Shown: positions 1 through 10,882, counted from the stretch's first letter. The stretch is DNA of 53,500 nucleotides from Mesostigma viride (GCA_009746045.1 RPFO01000154.1:5830146-5883645), one strand, 5' to 3'. Numbers and translations: made by a program. Notes: generated by a model not told the origin, from the letters alone.

Positions 1-29
1 GGATCACGCCAATGCGCTTGGCGTTAACT
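1..29 (-). repeat. 3' LTR fragment of the copia-like element
   Basis: Positions 1-29 repeat 7336-7364 (one C/T difference) and sit just beyond a polypurine tract, as a 3' LTR should. The rest of this LTR lies outside the window. Confidence 0.75.
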
Positions 30-34
30 CCAAT

Positions 35-47
35 CCTTTCTTTTCTT
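35..47 (-). promoter_or_regulatory. Polypurine tract (plus-strand primer) of the copia-like element
   Basis: On the minus strand this reads AAGAAAAGAAAGG, an unbroken purine run a few bases before the start of the 3' LTR. That is the position where an RNase H-resistant primer lies in LTR retrotransposons. Confidence 0.6.
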
Positions 48-777
48 GAGCTGTAGCAGCTCACACAAGTCTACATACAAACACACACAATGGGTACTGG
101 ATATCCTCCCCAGACTACAAGTCACAACCCGCTGGGCATGACAGTCAGCTTGGATTCCTTATTATATGTACATAGCACCCATACTGGCTCAGGAGCACAA
201 ACAAATTACAATGAGTCCCTATCCCTTCACGGGAGGCTCGTTGTGTTACCCATGTACAAGAGGTTGGCCAACTGTGGCAGCCCATAGGTGTTCAGCTAAG
301 AACTTGAGAAGTATGTACAACCTTCAGGACCTTAGGCGAAACCCCACAGATCACCCACAACAGCTCATCAGAAAACATTGCTGACCCCCAGACGGGAGTC
401 GGCGCCGGTCTGCTGCCCCTTATCGAACCAGACACAACATCTACGCGAAGCACATGCAAAACACAAGCTCCTATACTCGTTCCAACCGTGGAAAATCAGG
501 GGACCTGTCGCCACCTCACCAGCATGGTGGATGGGTCAGCCAGTCCGTGAAACTCCGCCTTAAGACGGCACCAGGGAATCGAACCCCGCCCACAAACCAC
601 AGATCTGGGGAAACCTCAGACTGAGATGAAAACCCCAGATAGACATCTCTCCATCAGAGACAATGTCAGACATTCCCACACCAGAGACATGTCTCACCCC
701 TCAAGGTGTGCTCAGGATTATGTACAATCAAGCTCCCAGCCTGATATCCAGAGACTTAAGCACCCAGCTCTCAGCTT
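48..777 (-). other. 3' untranslated part of the copia-like element
   Basis: There is no convincing coding frame between the pol stop at 778-780 and the polypurine tract. Short frames here are on the wrong strand or low in quality. A tRNA T-arm-like motif near 572-590 (minus) has no matching acceptor stem and was rejected as a tRNA. Confidence 0.6.
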
Positions 778-3700
778 TTAGACAGATAGACCGACTTGAC
801 AGTCAGCATTCATGAGCTTCCTCAGTACATTGTACTGGGCTGGGGCCTTGTGTGGCAGCTTTGTCAATGCATCAGCAGGGTTCTCCTCGCCAGGGATATG
901 CTTCAAGTCAACCAAACTGGCCAACTCCTTCAGCAACAAATAATCCAGGTCCCGGCTCTGGCCAGCTGCTTGTGAACAAACTGGACCATACCCATGCTGT
1001 CTGTTAGCAACAACGTCTCCATCTGCAAGGTCCAAGGGGTAACTGAAGCCAGCTCCAGCATTAACTCCTTTATGTACAGGCTGGACTGGATCCCCTCGCA
1101 TATGGCCCTGCATTCTGCCACATCTGAACTGATACAGACCCTCTTCTGCAGTCTGCTGTACCAGCTGAACAAACTTGCCCTGCTCTGATAAAAAGCAAAC
1201 AGAGCAGCAGATCTCCCCCTGACCTTGGTAACCTGGCGAGCATCCATGGAACTGTCAACAAAGATCTCCAAGGTGATAGGCTGGGCAAAGTCAATCCCAG
1301 ACAAAATCAGATCAGGGGTACTCTCCACCAACCGGGCTATGACTCGAGGCTTCTCATCCTCAAGCACCTCATCAGGCATTCTGCTATGGACCATCAAAGA
1401 CGGACCACAGATGCTGGCAAACCAGGCCCACATGCCTCTCAACTCAGGTCCTGCAGCCTGGGTGATCTTCTCTGGCAAGGCCTTCACAATGGTCTGTTTA
1501 TAATCTCCTCCAGCCTGAAGCCTGATACTCCACTCCCCGTCCCTCCTGAACAGGGTAGCCTGCATTCCACAGAACACTACAGGCTTGTTGGGCTCCTGCC
1601 ACAGCTCCTTGCCCAGTGAAAACTTGCCACTGATGACAGGAATAAACTTCTTCAGCCAGGTCGTGGGGGCTAGCAAATGCAGATCATCTCCATGCAAACT
1701 AGCATACACTGGCAGACCCTCCCATTGGGCCAGCAGCAAACAGGGATCAACTGAAGACACTCTCAAGCCACACTCACTGATCAGAGCTTCCTGCAGCGTG
1801 AGTCTCCAGATGATTGGGCTCGACCTGAGTCCTTCCAGGCCCTTCAGAATAACCAGGAATTGTTGATGCAGCTCCAGCTTCCAGATGGCAGGCACCTCAA
1901 CACAGTAAGGCTCATCCTGCTTCCACACCCTCCTGGCCACTTCTGGATCAGATTTTAAAAATGCCCTCTTGAAGTCCAGCAGCACTGATGACATAGCTGC
2001 TCCCCTGTTCAGCAACCCCACGTAGAGACATAGCAAAATTCTCCATGTGTCGTGTAGCATCCCTGGCGTGTATAGCTCCTCTCCTGGCAGACTCCCCGTG
2101 CCGTGATACTCATTCAGGACAGGCCTGACATGGGGCACTGATACCTCATCCACAACCTTCCTCTTCAGCACAAATCTCAAAGCAAGCTTCCTTGATGCTG
2201 GGGGACGTCTGTCTGTTGGTGCAGCACACTCAAACTGCAACCACTCCTCCAATGCCTTGGAGAAGGCGAGCTTCCAAGCCTCAAACAAAGTAGGCGAGCT
2301 CATCTCTTGGACCAGCTGGTCATATGTCAAAGGAGAGTGTGCAGCAAGGCTCCTGTGAGTTATGCCAATACTGCTGGGGTGCAACACAGCTGGAATCACC
2401 AAACTGGCCGCTGGGGGCACCTCCCCTTCATCCCATTTTACACCCTTGACCGGCTTGGCCCTGCACCTGACTGGAAATGTTGTCCTGAAATTTTCTAGGG
2501 GAATCATCCCCCAGCCATCTCTTCTCAGAGCTGTAGCTCTGATAGAAATCCCAGGATTGCCCAGAAAATTCTGACCCAAAATCACAGGGCCATCATAGTC
2601 CTCTAGGACAAGGAAGGTCACATCCACACCCATGACAGGGGCAGTAACCTCTCCCAACACCCTTAGATGCGTCCTACCACTGAAATCAGACACCCAGGGG
2701 CAACTTGGTTCTCCGACCAGCAGTTCTCCTGTATGCTGAGGTCCCATGACAGAAACCTGTGCATTGGTATCTATCTCCATGGCAGCTACCTCAGGTTCAT
2801 CCAACTGGACAAGCTTGGACACCTTAGGCTCCTTCTTGGCTCTTTGCAAAGCCTGTACAATATCTGATAGACGCACACCCCTAGGCCTGGTGTCGGGCCG
2901 TTCCGGAGGTGCAGCCTGTCCGCCTGCTTGCCCAACCACCGTATGTGAAGGTACCCCAGGGGCCGGGCCAGGGTCACCCTGAGGGCTCGATACAGCTGTA
3001 GCACCCTGATCAGGAAGCTCCACGTCACCCCCGCCTTGTACACCAGCGGGCACCTGGAAGAGGTCTCCTTGATTACCTCCCCGGGGACGGATCTTTGACC
3101 AGGACAGACGGTGCACTGCTTGGGAGCCATCAATGGCCACCCAGCACTTATGGCCAGCGGCTTCTACTCGGGTCACCACCCCATCATGCCAGCTGCCACG
3201 TTTCCCTGGAAAGCTTGGTTCCTTCCACACAACAACCTGTTGTCCAACGTTAGGTTCTAGGACACTCCAGCCCTTGTCTTTCTGCCTCAGCTTGAGGAAC
3301 TTGGCCTCTAGCTTCTCCTTCCATGCCTGCTCAGCATCAGCTGGCAGCATCCTGGTATGCAGCATAAGAGGATTGATGGCAATGTCACCAAAGAACATGG
3401 GAGTCCTCAGGTTCAGCCTGTCCTCCACAGAACGTAGCCATGCAGATGTCACAATGGCAGATGACGTCCTTGGAATCCTCTCCACCAGCAGCACAGTCTT
3501 GATCTCTTGGATGGCTCTCTCCACCACCCCTTGCTGGCCGTGGCTCTCCCTGGGTGTAATCAGCAACTCTGGAAACTCTGGCAGGTTCTCACAGCACTCA
3601 AACTGAATGTCACACTGCAACAACTCCAACCCAGGGTACCTGCTCCTTGTCAACTTCAGAGCAGCAATCAATGTAGGCTTCTCCATGTCAGGCAGGATCT

Positions 3701-4367
3701 CTAGGGTCTTGTACTTGGTATATCTGTCCACTGCCACCAGCAGCTTCAAACCCCTGATTCTCTGAATATCTACCTGCACATGGCCTGGCTGCAAAATAGG
3801 AGTCCTGGCATGAGACTGCTTGGGCTTTCTAGCAACTAGCCTGCACTTGCAAGCTTGAGCAACCTGTTGGCAGATGGAGTACAACTCACTTCCTCCCAGC
3901 CGTCTAGCAACTTGCAAAGACTGAGCTGCATGGCCAAACATGGTATGCAACCTTGAGGCAATGTCATACAAGAGAGAAAACCTTTTATTGTCATTATTAG
4001 CACTCAAGGTATGTACAGATCCCTTATGTACAGGAGGCACCAGGGTCGTGCCTGTCAGACTGTCTCCAGCCCTATCCTCATCCTGACCATCCTGTGCCAG
4101 TCCTGCACGGTCAGAATGCTTCTGAGATCCACCTGGGTCCACATCACCAGGTCCTACCTCAGGCTCAGCACCGCCATGGCGGGCACGTTGGCGAGTAACC
4201 ACTGCAGCTACAGCTGGCATACTCTCTGTGGTAACCAAGCTTGCCCCATCGTGTCCAATAGGCTCTTTCACTAGAGCATGGGGCTGCCCCTCACTGCTGT
4301 CACTAGCAGCTTCATTACACACCCCTGGGGGCACCCTCCAGGGTTCAGGGATGTGTGCAGGCTCAAG
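778..4367 (-). pseudogene. pol: Copia-like pol: integrase, protease, RT and RNase H (frameshifted)
   Basis: The polyprotein frame follows the gag TGA directly and stays open to 930; it then continues one frame over to a TAA at 778, so a single-base shift lies near 950-965. Residues are numbered from a GTG at 4334. A pre-integrase zinc site has H130, H135, C155, C162 and C164. Integrase candidates are D189, D242 and E272, followed by a small C-terminal domain to about 415. A retropepsin-like region at about 505-605 has D522-T-N in place of D-[ST]-G, and a VILGQNFLG stretch. RT covers about 680-960, with D787 in LLDFKRAFL and HGDDL at 881-885. RNase H has D1027, E1074 and D1112. The order INT-PR-RT-RH is abnormal, because copia has PR before INT. 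The frameshift separates the last RNase H segment, whose ADALTK motif is near 840. Confidence 0.85.
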
Positions 4368-5555
4368 TCAATGATCAGCAGCCTTGCCCTTGCCCTTGTC
4401 CTGGGATGGACCAGCCTTGTCCTTGCTGCCACCCTGAGCTGGCTTGCTCTGACCTTCCTGCCTCAGGTACGAGGGACACTCATTCCTGAAGTGACCCTTC
4501 CCCTGGCAGAAATAACATTCCACCTGACTGATGTCCCGTGAGGTCCCACTGCTGGGCCCAGCCTTGGGAGGACCACCCACCCTCTTGAAGTCAAACTGGG
4601 ACTGTGGATGTCCCGACTTCGGCGGGGTCCCCCGTCCAGCCCTTCTGTCACGCCCCCTCCTGGACCTTCCTCGACCCCTTGAAGAGGTCTCAGGCCCTCT
4701 CGAGGGCGCTGGGCCCCCGTGGCCCGATCCCCTCATGGACTTAACCGTGGGTTCAGTGGCCTCCTCATCACCCTGACGAGGGCGCTTACCACCCACGTAC
4801 TTGCCGCTGAAACACTCATACAACTGGTCCGTCATGGCTGCCCAGCCATGGACCTGTCGCATGTGGATGGTCACATTATCCATGGTGACCGGATCCAGCT
4901 GCAGCGACTTGAGAAAGTCGCCCATGGCCATCCGATCTGCGACGAAGAAGCCCTTGGCCATGGCGTCCTCCCTCAGCTTGACGAAGTCTTCAAAGGCGTG
5001 GACCACTAGCTGCCCCTTGATGGGCTTGTAGTCCAGGTATTCTTGCTTCAGGTGGGACCCATCTATGGTCCTCTTGTCACTCAGGAACGACCTGAGTCGC
5101 GTCATAAACGCCGCCCAGGTGTCCCCCGCCGCATGTCGCTCCCGAACAAACTTGAACAGCCGCCTCGCCGACTGCCTTATGTAGGCACTAGACGCCAGGA
5201 TGCGAAGCTTGTCACCGTTGTATATCTCCGTGTACAAGTTCATGTCCTCTAACATCCTCTCAGCATCCCGGGGCTGCCAATTGTCCTTGATGGACTGAAA
5301 CTGGCCTAGCACCGCGTACCCCTCAGCAACGGTCGGTCGCTTAGGCGCCGCTTGATCTGCGGCTGGCGCGTTCTGCCCGCCCTGCGATCCTTGGCTCTGA
5401 TTATCTGGCACCTCAGCCTGGTCTCCCAGCGCCTGGCCGTCCCCGCGTCCATCGCGTCCACCGCGTCCATCGCGTCCATCTCGTCCATCCAGCCCAGCGC
5501 CGCGCCGCGCGAAGCCCATAAAGCCCGCTTGTTGGTTGATAGCTCCATCATCCAT
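4368..5555 (-). CDS. gag: Copia-like gag (capsid and zinc knuckle)
   Basis: This 395-residue frame starts at an ATG. The N terminus is rich in DGRDGRGG repeats. Residues about 75-250 form a helical capsid-like region. Residues 255-345 are basic and Arg/Gly-rich, typical of nucleic-acid binding. A CCHC zinc knuckle, CYFCQGKGHFRNEC, spans 347-360 (C347, C350, H355, C360). The frame ends in TGA at 4368-4370. The next codon begins open sequence in the same frame that becomes pol, so pol would need stop-codon readthrough unless the TGA is a mutation. Gag assembles the virus-like particle and packages the element RNA. No breaks are visible. Confidence 0.85.
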   Translation of the reverse strand: MDDGAINQQAGFMGFARRGAGLDGRDGRDGRGGRDGRGDGQALGDQAEVPDNQSQGSQGGQNAPAADQAAPKRPTVAEGYAVLGQFQSIKDNWQPRDAERMLEDMNLYTEIYNGDKLRILASSAYIRQSARRLFKFVRERHAAGDTWAAFMTRLRSFLSDKRTIDGSHLKQEYLDYKPIKGQLVVHAFEDFVKLREDAMAKGFFVADRMAMGDFLKSLQLDPVTMDNVTIHMRQVHGWAAMTDQLYECFSGKYVGGKRPRQGDEEATEPTVKSMRGSGHGGPAPSRGPETSSRGRGRSRRGRDRRAGRGTPPKSGHPQSQFDFKRVGGPPKAGPSSGTSRDISQVECYFCQGKGHFRNECPSYLRQEGQSKPAQGGSKDKAGPSQDKGKGKAADH

Positions 5556-5657
5556 GATGGCCTCTGTTCAGATCTGCTACAGCCAGCCAAGTGGCCAAGC
5601 AGCAATTAAAGCAATATAAGCTACTGAACAAGAAAGGAAAGTGCCAAGTGTTACCAC

Positions 5658-6576
5658 TCAGGCAAGACCACCACGGCTGGCCCCAGGCGCGTCCTGGTTC
5701 TCCTTGTCGCTGTCGTCGTCGCTGTCGCTCACCACAATCAGCTCTGGCACCCTGCTACCTGCTGCGCCGTCGTCGACCCGCTGTCGGCCCGCGATGACTG
5801 AATCGTCACCGTTGGTATAGTAGACAGGTGACAACCCGTCGTTGGCACCCCGCGGATTGTATCTTGGCACCTCGTGGTCGCCAAGTGTCTCGTCGCCTAG
5901 CCCAGCGACACCCCCTGCTCCCACCTCAAGGTCACTATCGTACCCAAGAGGTGCAAACTCTTCCCAACGCGTCACACGAACGCGAAGGGGCGGGGGCAGT
6001 TCCTGAAAAGGAACTCTTGCTCGCTCCGGAAACCTGCCGACTCTTGCCGCGCGCTGTCCTCCGGTGATGGCTTCCGCTGTCGCCCCGACCTCTGCAAGCC
6101 GCCTGTAGTGCTCCGCTCCGCGTCGTTCACGCCTAACTGGCCCCGCTGCAACACCCTCGTCGCCGATGACGCCTGCGAAAGTACGTGGTACCCGCACCCG
6201 CTGCTGTCGGTACAAACTCGTGTCGCCCTGCGCCAGCTGCCTCCGCAACCTCGCCTCGCCTTGCCGCCAACTCCGTCCGCACTCGCTCTGCTACTGCTGT
6301 AATCACCGTCTGGATGCCGACCAAACCGTGAAGCTCCTGCTCGAGGTCGTCGATGCTCCGGTGCTCCGGAATGACGATGGTTTGTACGTGCCGCAGAATT
6401 CGCTCCCAATCTTCGACCTGGTCGTCGACGAATTGCACGAAGCTGCGATTAACAGGCGGACGATCTGCAAGCAATAAAGATAGATCCCGAACGACACGAC
6501 GCAATTCAGGCGAAATCGAACCCCCAGCAGACTGCCGAAACCGGAAATCCTGCTGCCGTTGTTCTTCCTGCACCAT
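5658..6576 (-). pseudogene. Upstream ORF of the copia-like element, frameshifted, function unknown
   Basis: An ATG-started frame at 6576-6133 encodes a predicted helical stretch. A second frame (6248-5658) takes over near 6245 and ends in an acidic, CK2-like tail (VVSDSDDDSDKEN). Joined by eye they would give roughly 300 residues, which suggests one ORF with a frame break. It lies between the 5' LTR and gag, about 100 bases upstream of gag. Typical copia elements have no separate ORF there. It could be an extra gag-like structural protein, captured host sequence or a chance frame. I recognise no domain. Confidence 0.45.
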
Positions 6577-6669
6577 TCACCACCGGACGAGCTCCTCGCG
6601 TCGTCAACGCTGCACACCGCAACCGGCAACGACCCTCCTGGCCGTTCCGCTGAGACTGGTTGTAATTTG

Positions 6670-7364
6670 AGTTAACGTTCCTAGCAACGCAATGTGAAGG
6701 ATATGGTTGCAATGCAGCAATGTGTGAATATGGTTGGAAACGGAGCTTTGTTAAAATTGGATAATGTTACAGCGCTCACACACTTGAGGCTTGTACACGC
6801 GCTTGCCAAGTCAAGGCACAACACGTGAGGCGGGCTCGCAAGAGATGCCCAATTGGCACTGGCCTATTGTTTATATACTTGTGCACTGTGCTTGCTAGTC
6901 CTGAGCAGCCTAGGAGGCCTGCTCAGTAATAACACCCCCGGTACAGTATTCACTACCTGTACAGCGCCCAGCTCCTATACAGTAGGTCTGCCATACAGGC
7001 ACAGTGACCACAGAGCACAGTCCACAGTGACTATTGCATCTGCACCTAGAAGTCCAGGACTAAGCCTGCGGTACCAACAGACCACAGGTTAAGGTTCCTA
7101 TTTCCTGCGTACGACGTATTAATCCAATACCGTCGTAGGTACAGCACCTAATTCCTGTCAGCCCAGGAATTACTGTCGACCCCATATGTCGTCGGCAAAT
7201 ATTCACGTCCGACTTAGAAGAACAGCCGGCTCGCGCTCGCGCGCGACCGGGAAGTTGGAACGCCATAACTTTCTTGATACTTGTCGGAATGAACTCGTTC
7301 CGGTGCCGCTGGAATCGCAGAGATATGCCGAATCAGGATCACGCCAATGCGCTCGGCGTTAACT
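6670..7364 (-). repeat. 5' LTR of the copia-like element
   Basis: The outer end is set by identity to positions 1-29. The inner end is set by an inverted copy of the terminal octamer: minus-strand AGTTAACG at 7364-7357 and CGTTAACT at 6677-6670. This gives about 695 bp. The ends lack the usual TG..CA. No convincing primer-binding site follows the inner end. Confidence 0.65.
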
Positions 7365-9175
7365 AAAGGTAACGTGATAGACGCCATCTGAGGGATAAAA
7401 CGTCTATACCAGCCCACTAGTCCAAGAAAAGATTTCACCTCACTGACAGTCTTGGGCACAGGCCACTGAGCAATAGAGGCCACCTTAGAAGGGTCAGGAG
7501 AGAGACCATTGGCTCCTAGCACATAGCCCAGGAACTGAACTTGATGGCCCCACTCTACCTTAGACCTCTTTACAGACAGGTGCCTTGCTTGCAAGACCTT
7601 CAAGGCCTCCTCCACATCCTCCAGATGATCTTCAAACGTCTGGGAGAAGATCAAGATGTCATCCAAATAAACCACACAGCACGTCCTGTGCAGTTTTCTG
7701 GACTTGTCATACTGAAAGGGAAAGTCATTAAAAGCAGGATTCTTCAAATCTGGAGAAATCTGCGGCAAACCATTCCCCGTCATATGACCAAACAAACTGT
7801 TCACGTACATCTGCATGGTGGCAGGTGAGTTACTAGCACCCATTGGCATCACTGTCCATTGATATTGACCCCATGGAGTAGTAAATGCTGTTTTATGGAT
7901 GTCTTCTGGTGCTATCCTGATCTGCCAGAAAGCATGTCGCAGATCAAGCTTAGTAAAATACTTAGCACCGGCTGTTCGCTCGATCTAGTAGTAACTCATC
8001 TATTCTAGGAAGTGGGTATTTAGACTTGACAGTTATCTTGTTGAGACCTCTCAAGTCTATACACAACCTCCAGCCACCATCATGTTTAGGAACTAGTAAA
8101 CACCCAGAACTAAAGGGGCTATTGGCTGGTAGGATGAGGCCAGCCGGCTCTAGAAGACCGATGAGAATAATCTTTAGTTCTGCCATTTCCGCAGGACCCA
8201 TTCTATACATGGGAGAGAATGGAGGCTTGCTGCCAGGTTCTAACTGGATCCTATGAACGATGGGACCTTCAGGAGGATAGGTGGGCATCTTTTCTTCAAA
8301 GATGCTAGCGTACTGATCTAGCAAAACACTATGCCTGCTAGCTTCTTCAGGGGTGAGCTCCATATAGACACCGCATTAAGCTCGTGACCACCTAAAGAAG
8401 AAATACTGTCTACTAGCTGCTCAGGTTTCAAGAAATACAACGGAGCATTGGGATGTGTCCTCATATACTTCTTGAGCTGTCTAGCAGATATTATACGTCT
8501 ACCTGATACTAAATTTCTACTCCTACTCCTAGGGGTAGGGACAGAGGGGCCATTCACAGCCTGCACCATGGAACAACATTGAGTGCTGACAGACCCATGT
8601 CCACTATCGACAGTTGACAAACTGCTCCAGGTACAACCATCCCTGAAATGAACAGTTTGCTTACCCCATGCGATCTGTGGTTCATGCTCTATGAGCCAGG
8701 GCATACCTAAGATGACGTCGGCAGCTGTCAAAGGAATGACATCAGCCTGCACCCTCATAGTCTGCAAGGAGTTGACTCTAAAGTAGAGATCAACATAACC
8801 AGGAGACTCTGCACGCCTGCCATCTGAATAGATGACTCCTCCTGAGGAAGAGTGAGGAAGGATAGACAGCTGGCACATGGCCACAAAGGAGGCAGACACA
8901 AAATTACTGCCTGCTCCTGAGTCTATAAGGCACATAAAAACAGGAGGTGCCTTAAGACTATCATGGCTGCACAGCCTAGCCTTGTAACGGAATAACTCAC
9001 TCTTCACAGGCGGGGTGGGCTCTACACCGGTACGTCTTACTGGAAGACTGTTGACAGAAAACTCCTCAGGGGAAGTGCGTCTTTTAGGAAGACAGTTGAG
9101 AGGAAGCTCCAGTCCAGGTGTAGTGCAGTTGCCGGAAACATCTTGCGGTTGCCCTGCACTCAGTTTTTTGAAGGC
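7365..9175 (-). pseudogene. pol: Gypsy pol: protease and RT, frameshifted and truncated by insertion
   Basis: The frame runs on from the gag TGA without another stop. Protease is encoded around 9007-8550, with active-site LIDSGAGSNF near 8935 and DVILGMPWL near 8710. The frame shifts near 8363-8370. The RT N-terminal part (8363-7975) includes the [10 protein letters not shown] motif. The frame shifts again near 7978-7985, where GCGA looks duplicated. RT then continues through KLDLRHAFW to YLDDIL near 7665 and the FLGLVGWYRRF connection region. Coding sequence stops at 7364, where the copia LTR begins. The product would process Gag-Pol and reverse transcribe the element. Confidence 0.85.
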
Positions 9176-10882
9176 TCAGGGGTGTGGGGTAGGACATCCA
9201 CAGGAATCTGTGAGCCTGAAGAGGGAGAGTCTTCTCCTGCACTGATCACTGTGGTCTGAGGAAGACTCATCCATGATTTGAGTGATGGCATTGAGCAGTC
9301 TAGCAGTCCTGTCCCTTCTTCCTTCAGGTCTGCCTGCACGTGGGTGACGGTCAAAACGTGAATTAGAAGGGTGTCCAGGTTTACGGTCATCCCTGGGGCG
9401 TCTCTGGAAGTTTGGTGTGAACCCAGGCTGTTGATGGTGTGGTGTCTGCATAACCCCAGGTGGCAGTTGGTCAGGTCTCTTATGAGGGAGAGACCCCAGG
9501 GCACCACGGGTGTCCGGAGGAAACATGTTCCTCTTCCTGCATTCTTTGGCAAAGTGACCCTGTTCACCACACACGTAGCAAGCGTTGTCAGTGTTATTGG
9601 CGTTCAGCTCAGGGGAAAAATCTGGCTCATTGCTGTTGAGGGGCAGATTCTTTCCTGCTGGCTTGTTGGACGTCCACTTGCCTGCAAGAGCTTTGACACG
9701 GCACAGAGTGAGCACATAGCGTTGCATCTCTTCCAGTTTCCAATCCTGCATGGGGACAGCAACGAAGTTCTTGTCCAATTCTTCTCTGACGGAGGGCGCC
9801 AGACCATAATAGAACCTGTATTTGGCCTCATTGCGGTCACAGTCATAGACCTTGGCCTTCAAGTCGCTCCAGCCCTCATAGTACTCACGCAGAGACAGAC
9901 CCTCTTGTTGTGTGTAGTTCTCGAACGCTTCCCTGTCAAGACGCAGCTGGTCTTGTGGGAGGAGGGAGACCTGGTAAGCACTCAACAAGACATCCATGTC
10001 TGTGAATTCAGCCACAGCCTGCTCAAGCATGCGTTCGAATCTGTTGCGAGCAGCTTCAGACATTGTCTGTTTGACGAGATTAAGAACCTTGATTTGAAAG
10101 GGAATCTTGTGACCTGCTTTGCCATAGTTAGTCTCCCAGATGAAGAAGAGTTCTGTCACAGCACGTTTCCACACCTTGAAAGTGAGAGGTGTGAGATTAG
10201 TAAGGTGCAGACGAGGGAGATTGTCCATGCGAGGGTATGCAGGAACACGGTCATCACCACGACGAGAATCATCAGTGGGGTTAGTAGGCGGTGTGGGCGT
10301 CACAGGTATGATGCCGGGCACATTCAAGAGTCGTGACATCGGATCTGTAGTTACGGATGAGGCGGCAGTGGTCGCCGGTTCTTCTATACGTGTCGCCTGA
10401 GAGACAGCTGGGGCTGACTTGGTCACCGACGGCTGTTGGGAAAGAGACGTCTGCAATTCAATAATGCGTGACTGCAAATGAGAGCGTTCCGCCACGAGAG
10501 TGTCGAGACCTTGACTAAGGGCCTTCATGTGCTCTTCTAAAAGAAAGAGCTTTCCCTGACGAGGAGAGGTAGCCACCTTAGTGTTCTCTCGTCCCAGACA
10601 AACAGACACCGAAACAGGGGAAATAAGTGAAGTCGTCGGCTGACTTTCCGGAAGCATCGCCAGTTGTGTCTTGAGGTCGACAGTGACCAGTTTCTGATCT
10701 GCCACCGATGCATCATCATGAGGAATGTCTACCTGCGTAGACTGAGACATGGTCTGCATGCGTCGAAGAACAAAATCAGAAAATTCAGGGGGGTTCGGGA
10801 GAGAACTAGAACCAATCGTACTTCCATCCGGGTTTGGTGAGTGGTGGGCAGTCGACTCAGAAGGAGAAAATGCCGACATCAT
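9176..10882 (-). CDS. gag: Gypsy gag (coiled coil, capsid and zinc knuckle)
   Basis: A 568-residue frame begins with two ATGs at 10882. The N terminus is Ser/Pro-rich. Residues about 110-150 look like a coiled coil and 230-400 are capsid-like. A CCHC knuckle, CYVCGEQGHFAKEC, is at 435-448. A basic Arg/Pro tail follows. It ends in TGA at 9176-9178 with pol open in the same frame downstream. The frame is intact although pol is broken. It lies about 220 bases downstream of the primer-binding site. Confidence 0.85.
   Translation of the reverse strand: MMSAFSPSESTAHHSPNPDGSTIGSSSLPNPPEFSDFVLRRMQTMSQSTQVDIPHDDASVADQKLVTVDLKTQLAMLPESQPTTSLISPVSVSVCLGRENTKVATSPRQGKLFLLEEHMKALSQGLDTLVAERSHLQSRIIELQTSLSQQPSVTKSAPAVSQATRIEEPATTAASSVTTDPMSRLLNVPGIIPVTPTPPTNPTDDSRRGDDRVPAYPRMDNLPRLHLTNLTPLTFKVWKRAVTELFFIWETNYGKAGHKIPFQIKVLNLVKQTMSEAARNRFERMLEQAVAEFTDMDVLLSAYQVSLLPQDQLRLDREAFENYTQQEGLSLREYYEGWSDLKAKVYDCDRNEAKYRFYYGLAPSVREELDKNFVAVPMQDWKLEEMQRYVLTLCRVKALAGKWTSNKPAGKNLPLNSNEPDFSPELNANNTDNACYVCGEQGHFAKECRKRNMFPPDTRGALGSLPHKRPDQLPPGVMQTPHHQQPGFTPNFQRRPRDDRKPGHPSNSRFDRHPRAGRPEGRRDRTARLLNAITQIMDESSSDHSDQCRRRLSLFRLTDSCGCPTPHP

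Larger units (their letters stand above)
1..7364 (-). mobile_element. Ty1/copia-like LTR retrotransposon nested in a gypsy element
   Basis: The element is read on the minus strand. Its 5' LTR is at 6670-7364, followed by a frameshifted upstream ORF (6576-5658), gag (5555-4368), a TGA, pol (4367-778), an untranslated stretch, a polypurine tract (47-35) and the first 29 bases of the 3' LTR. The element leaves the window at position 1. Bases 1-29 match 7336-7364 with one mismatch, which fixes both LTR starts. The right boundary cuts the gypsy pol frame just after its reverse transcriptase, so this is a nested insertion younger than the gypsy copy. The superfamily call rests on integrase preceding RT, a copia-type RT and a C-terminal RNase H. 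pol has at least one frameshift, so the copy is probably not autonomous. Confidence 0.85.

Noticed and set aside
572-590. tRNA T-arm-like GGGGTTCGATTCCC on the minus strand
   Set aside because: The flanking sequence has no pairing acceptor stem or plausible anticodon arm, and it lies in the 3' region of the copia-like element.
9371-10336. 321-codon plus-strand ORF
   Set aside because: It is the antisense shadow of the gypsy gag, which has a zinc knuckle and capsid pattern on the minus strand.
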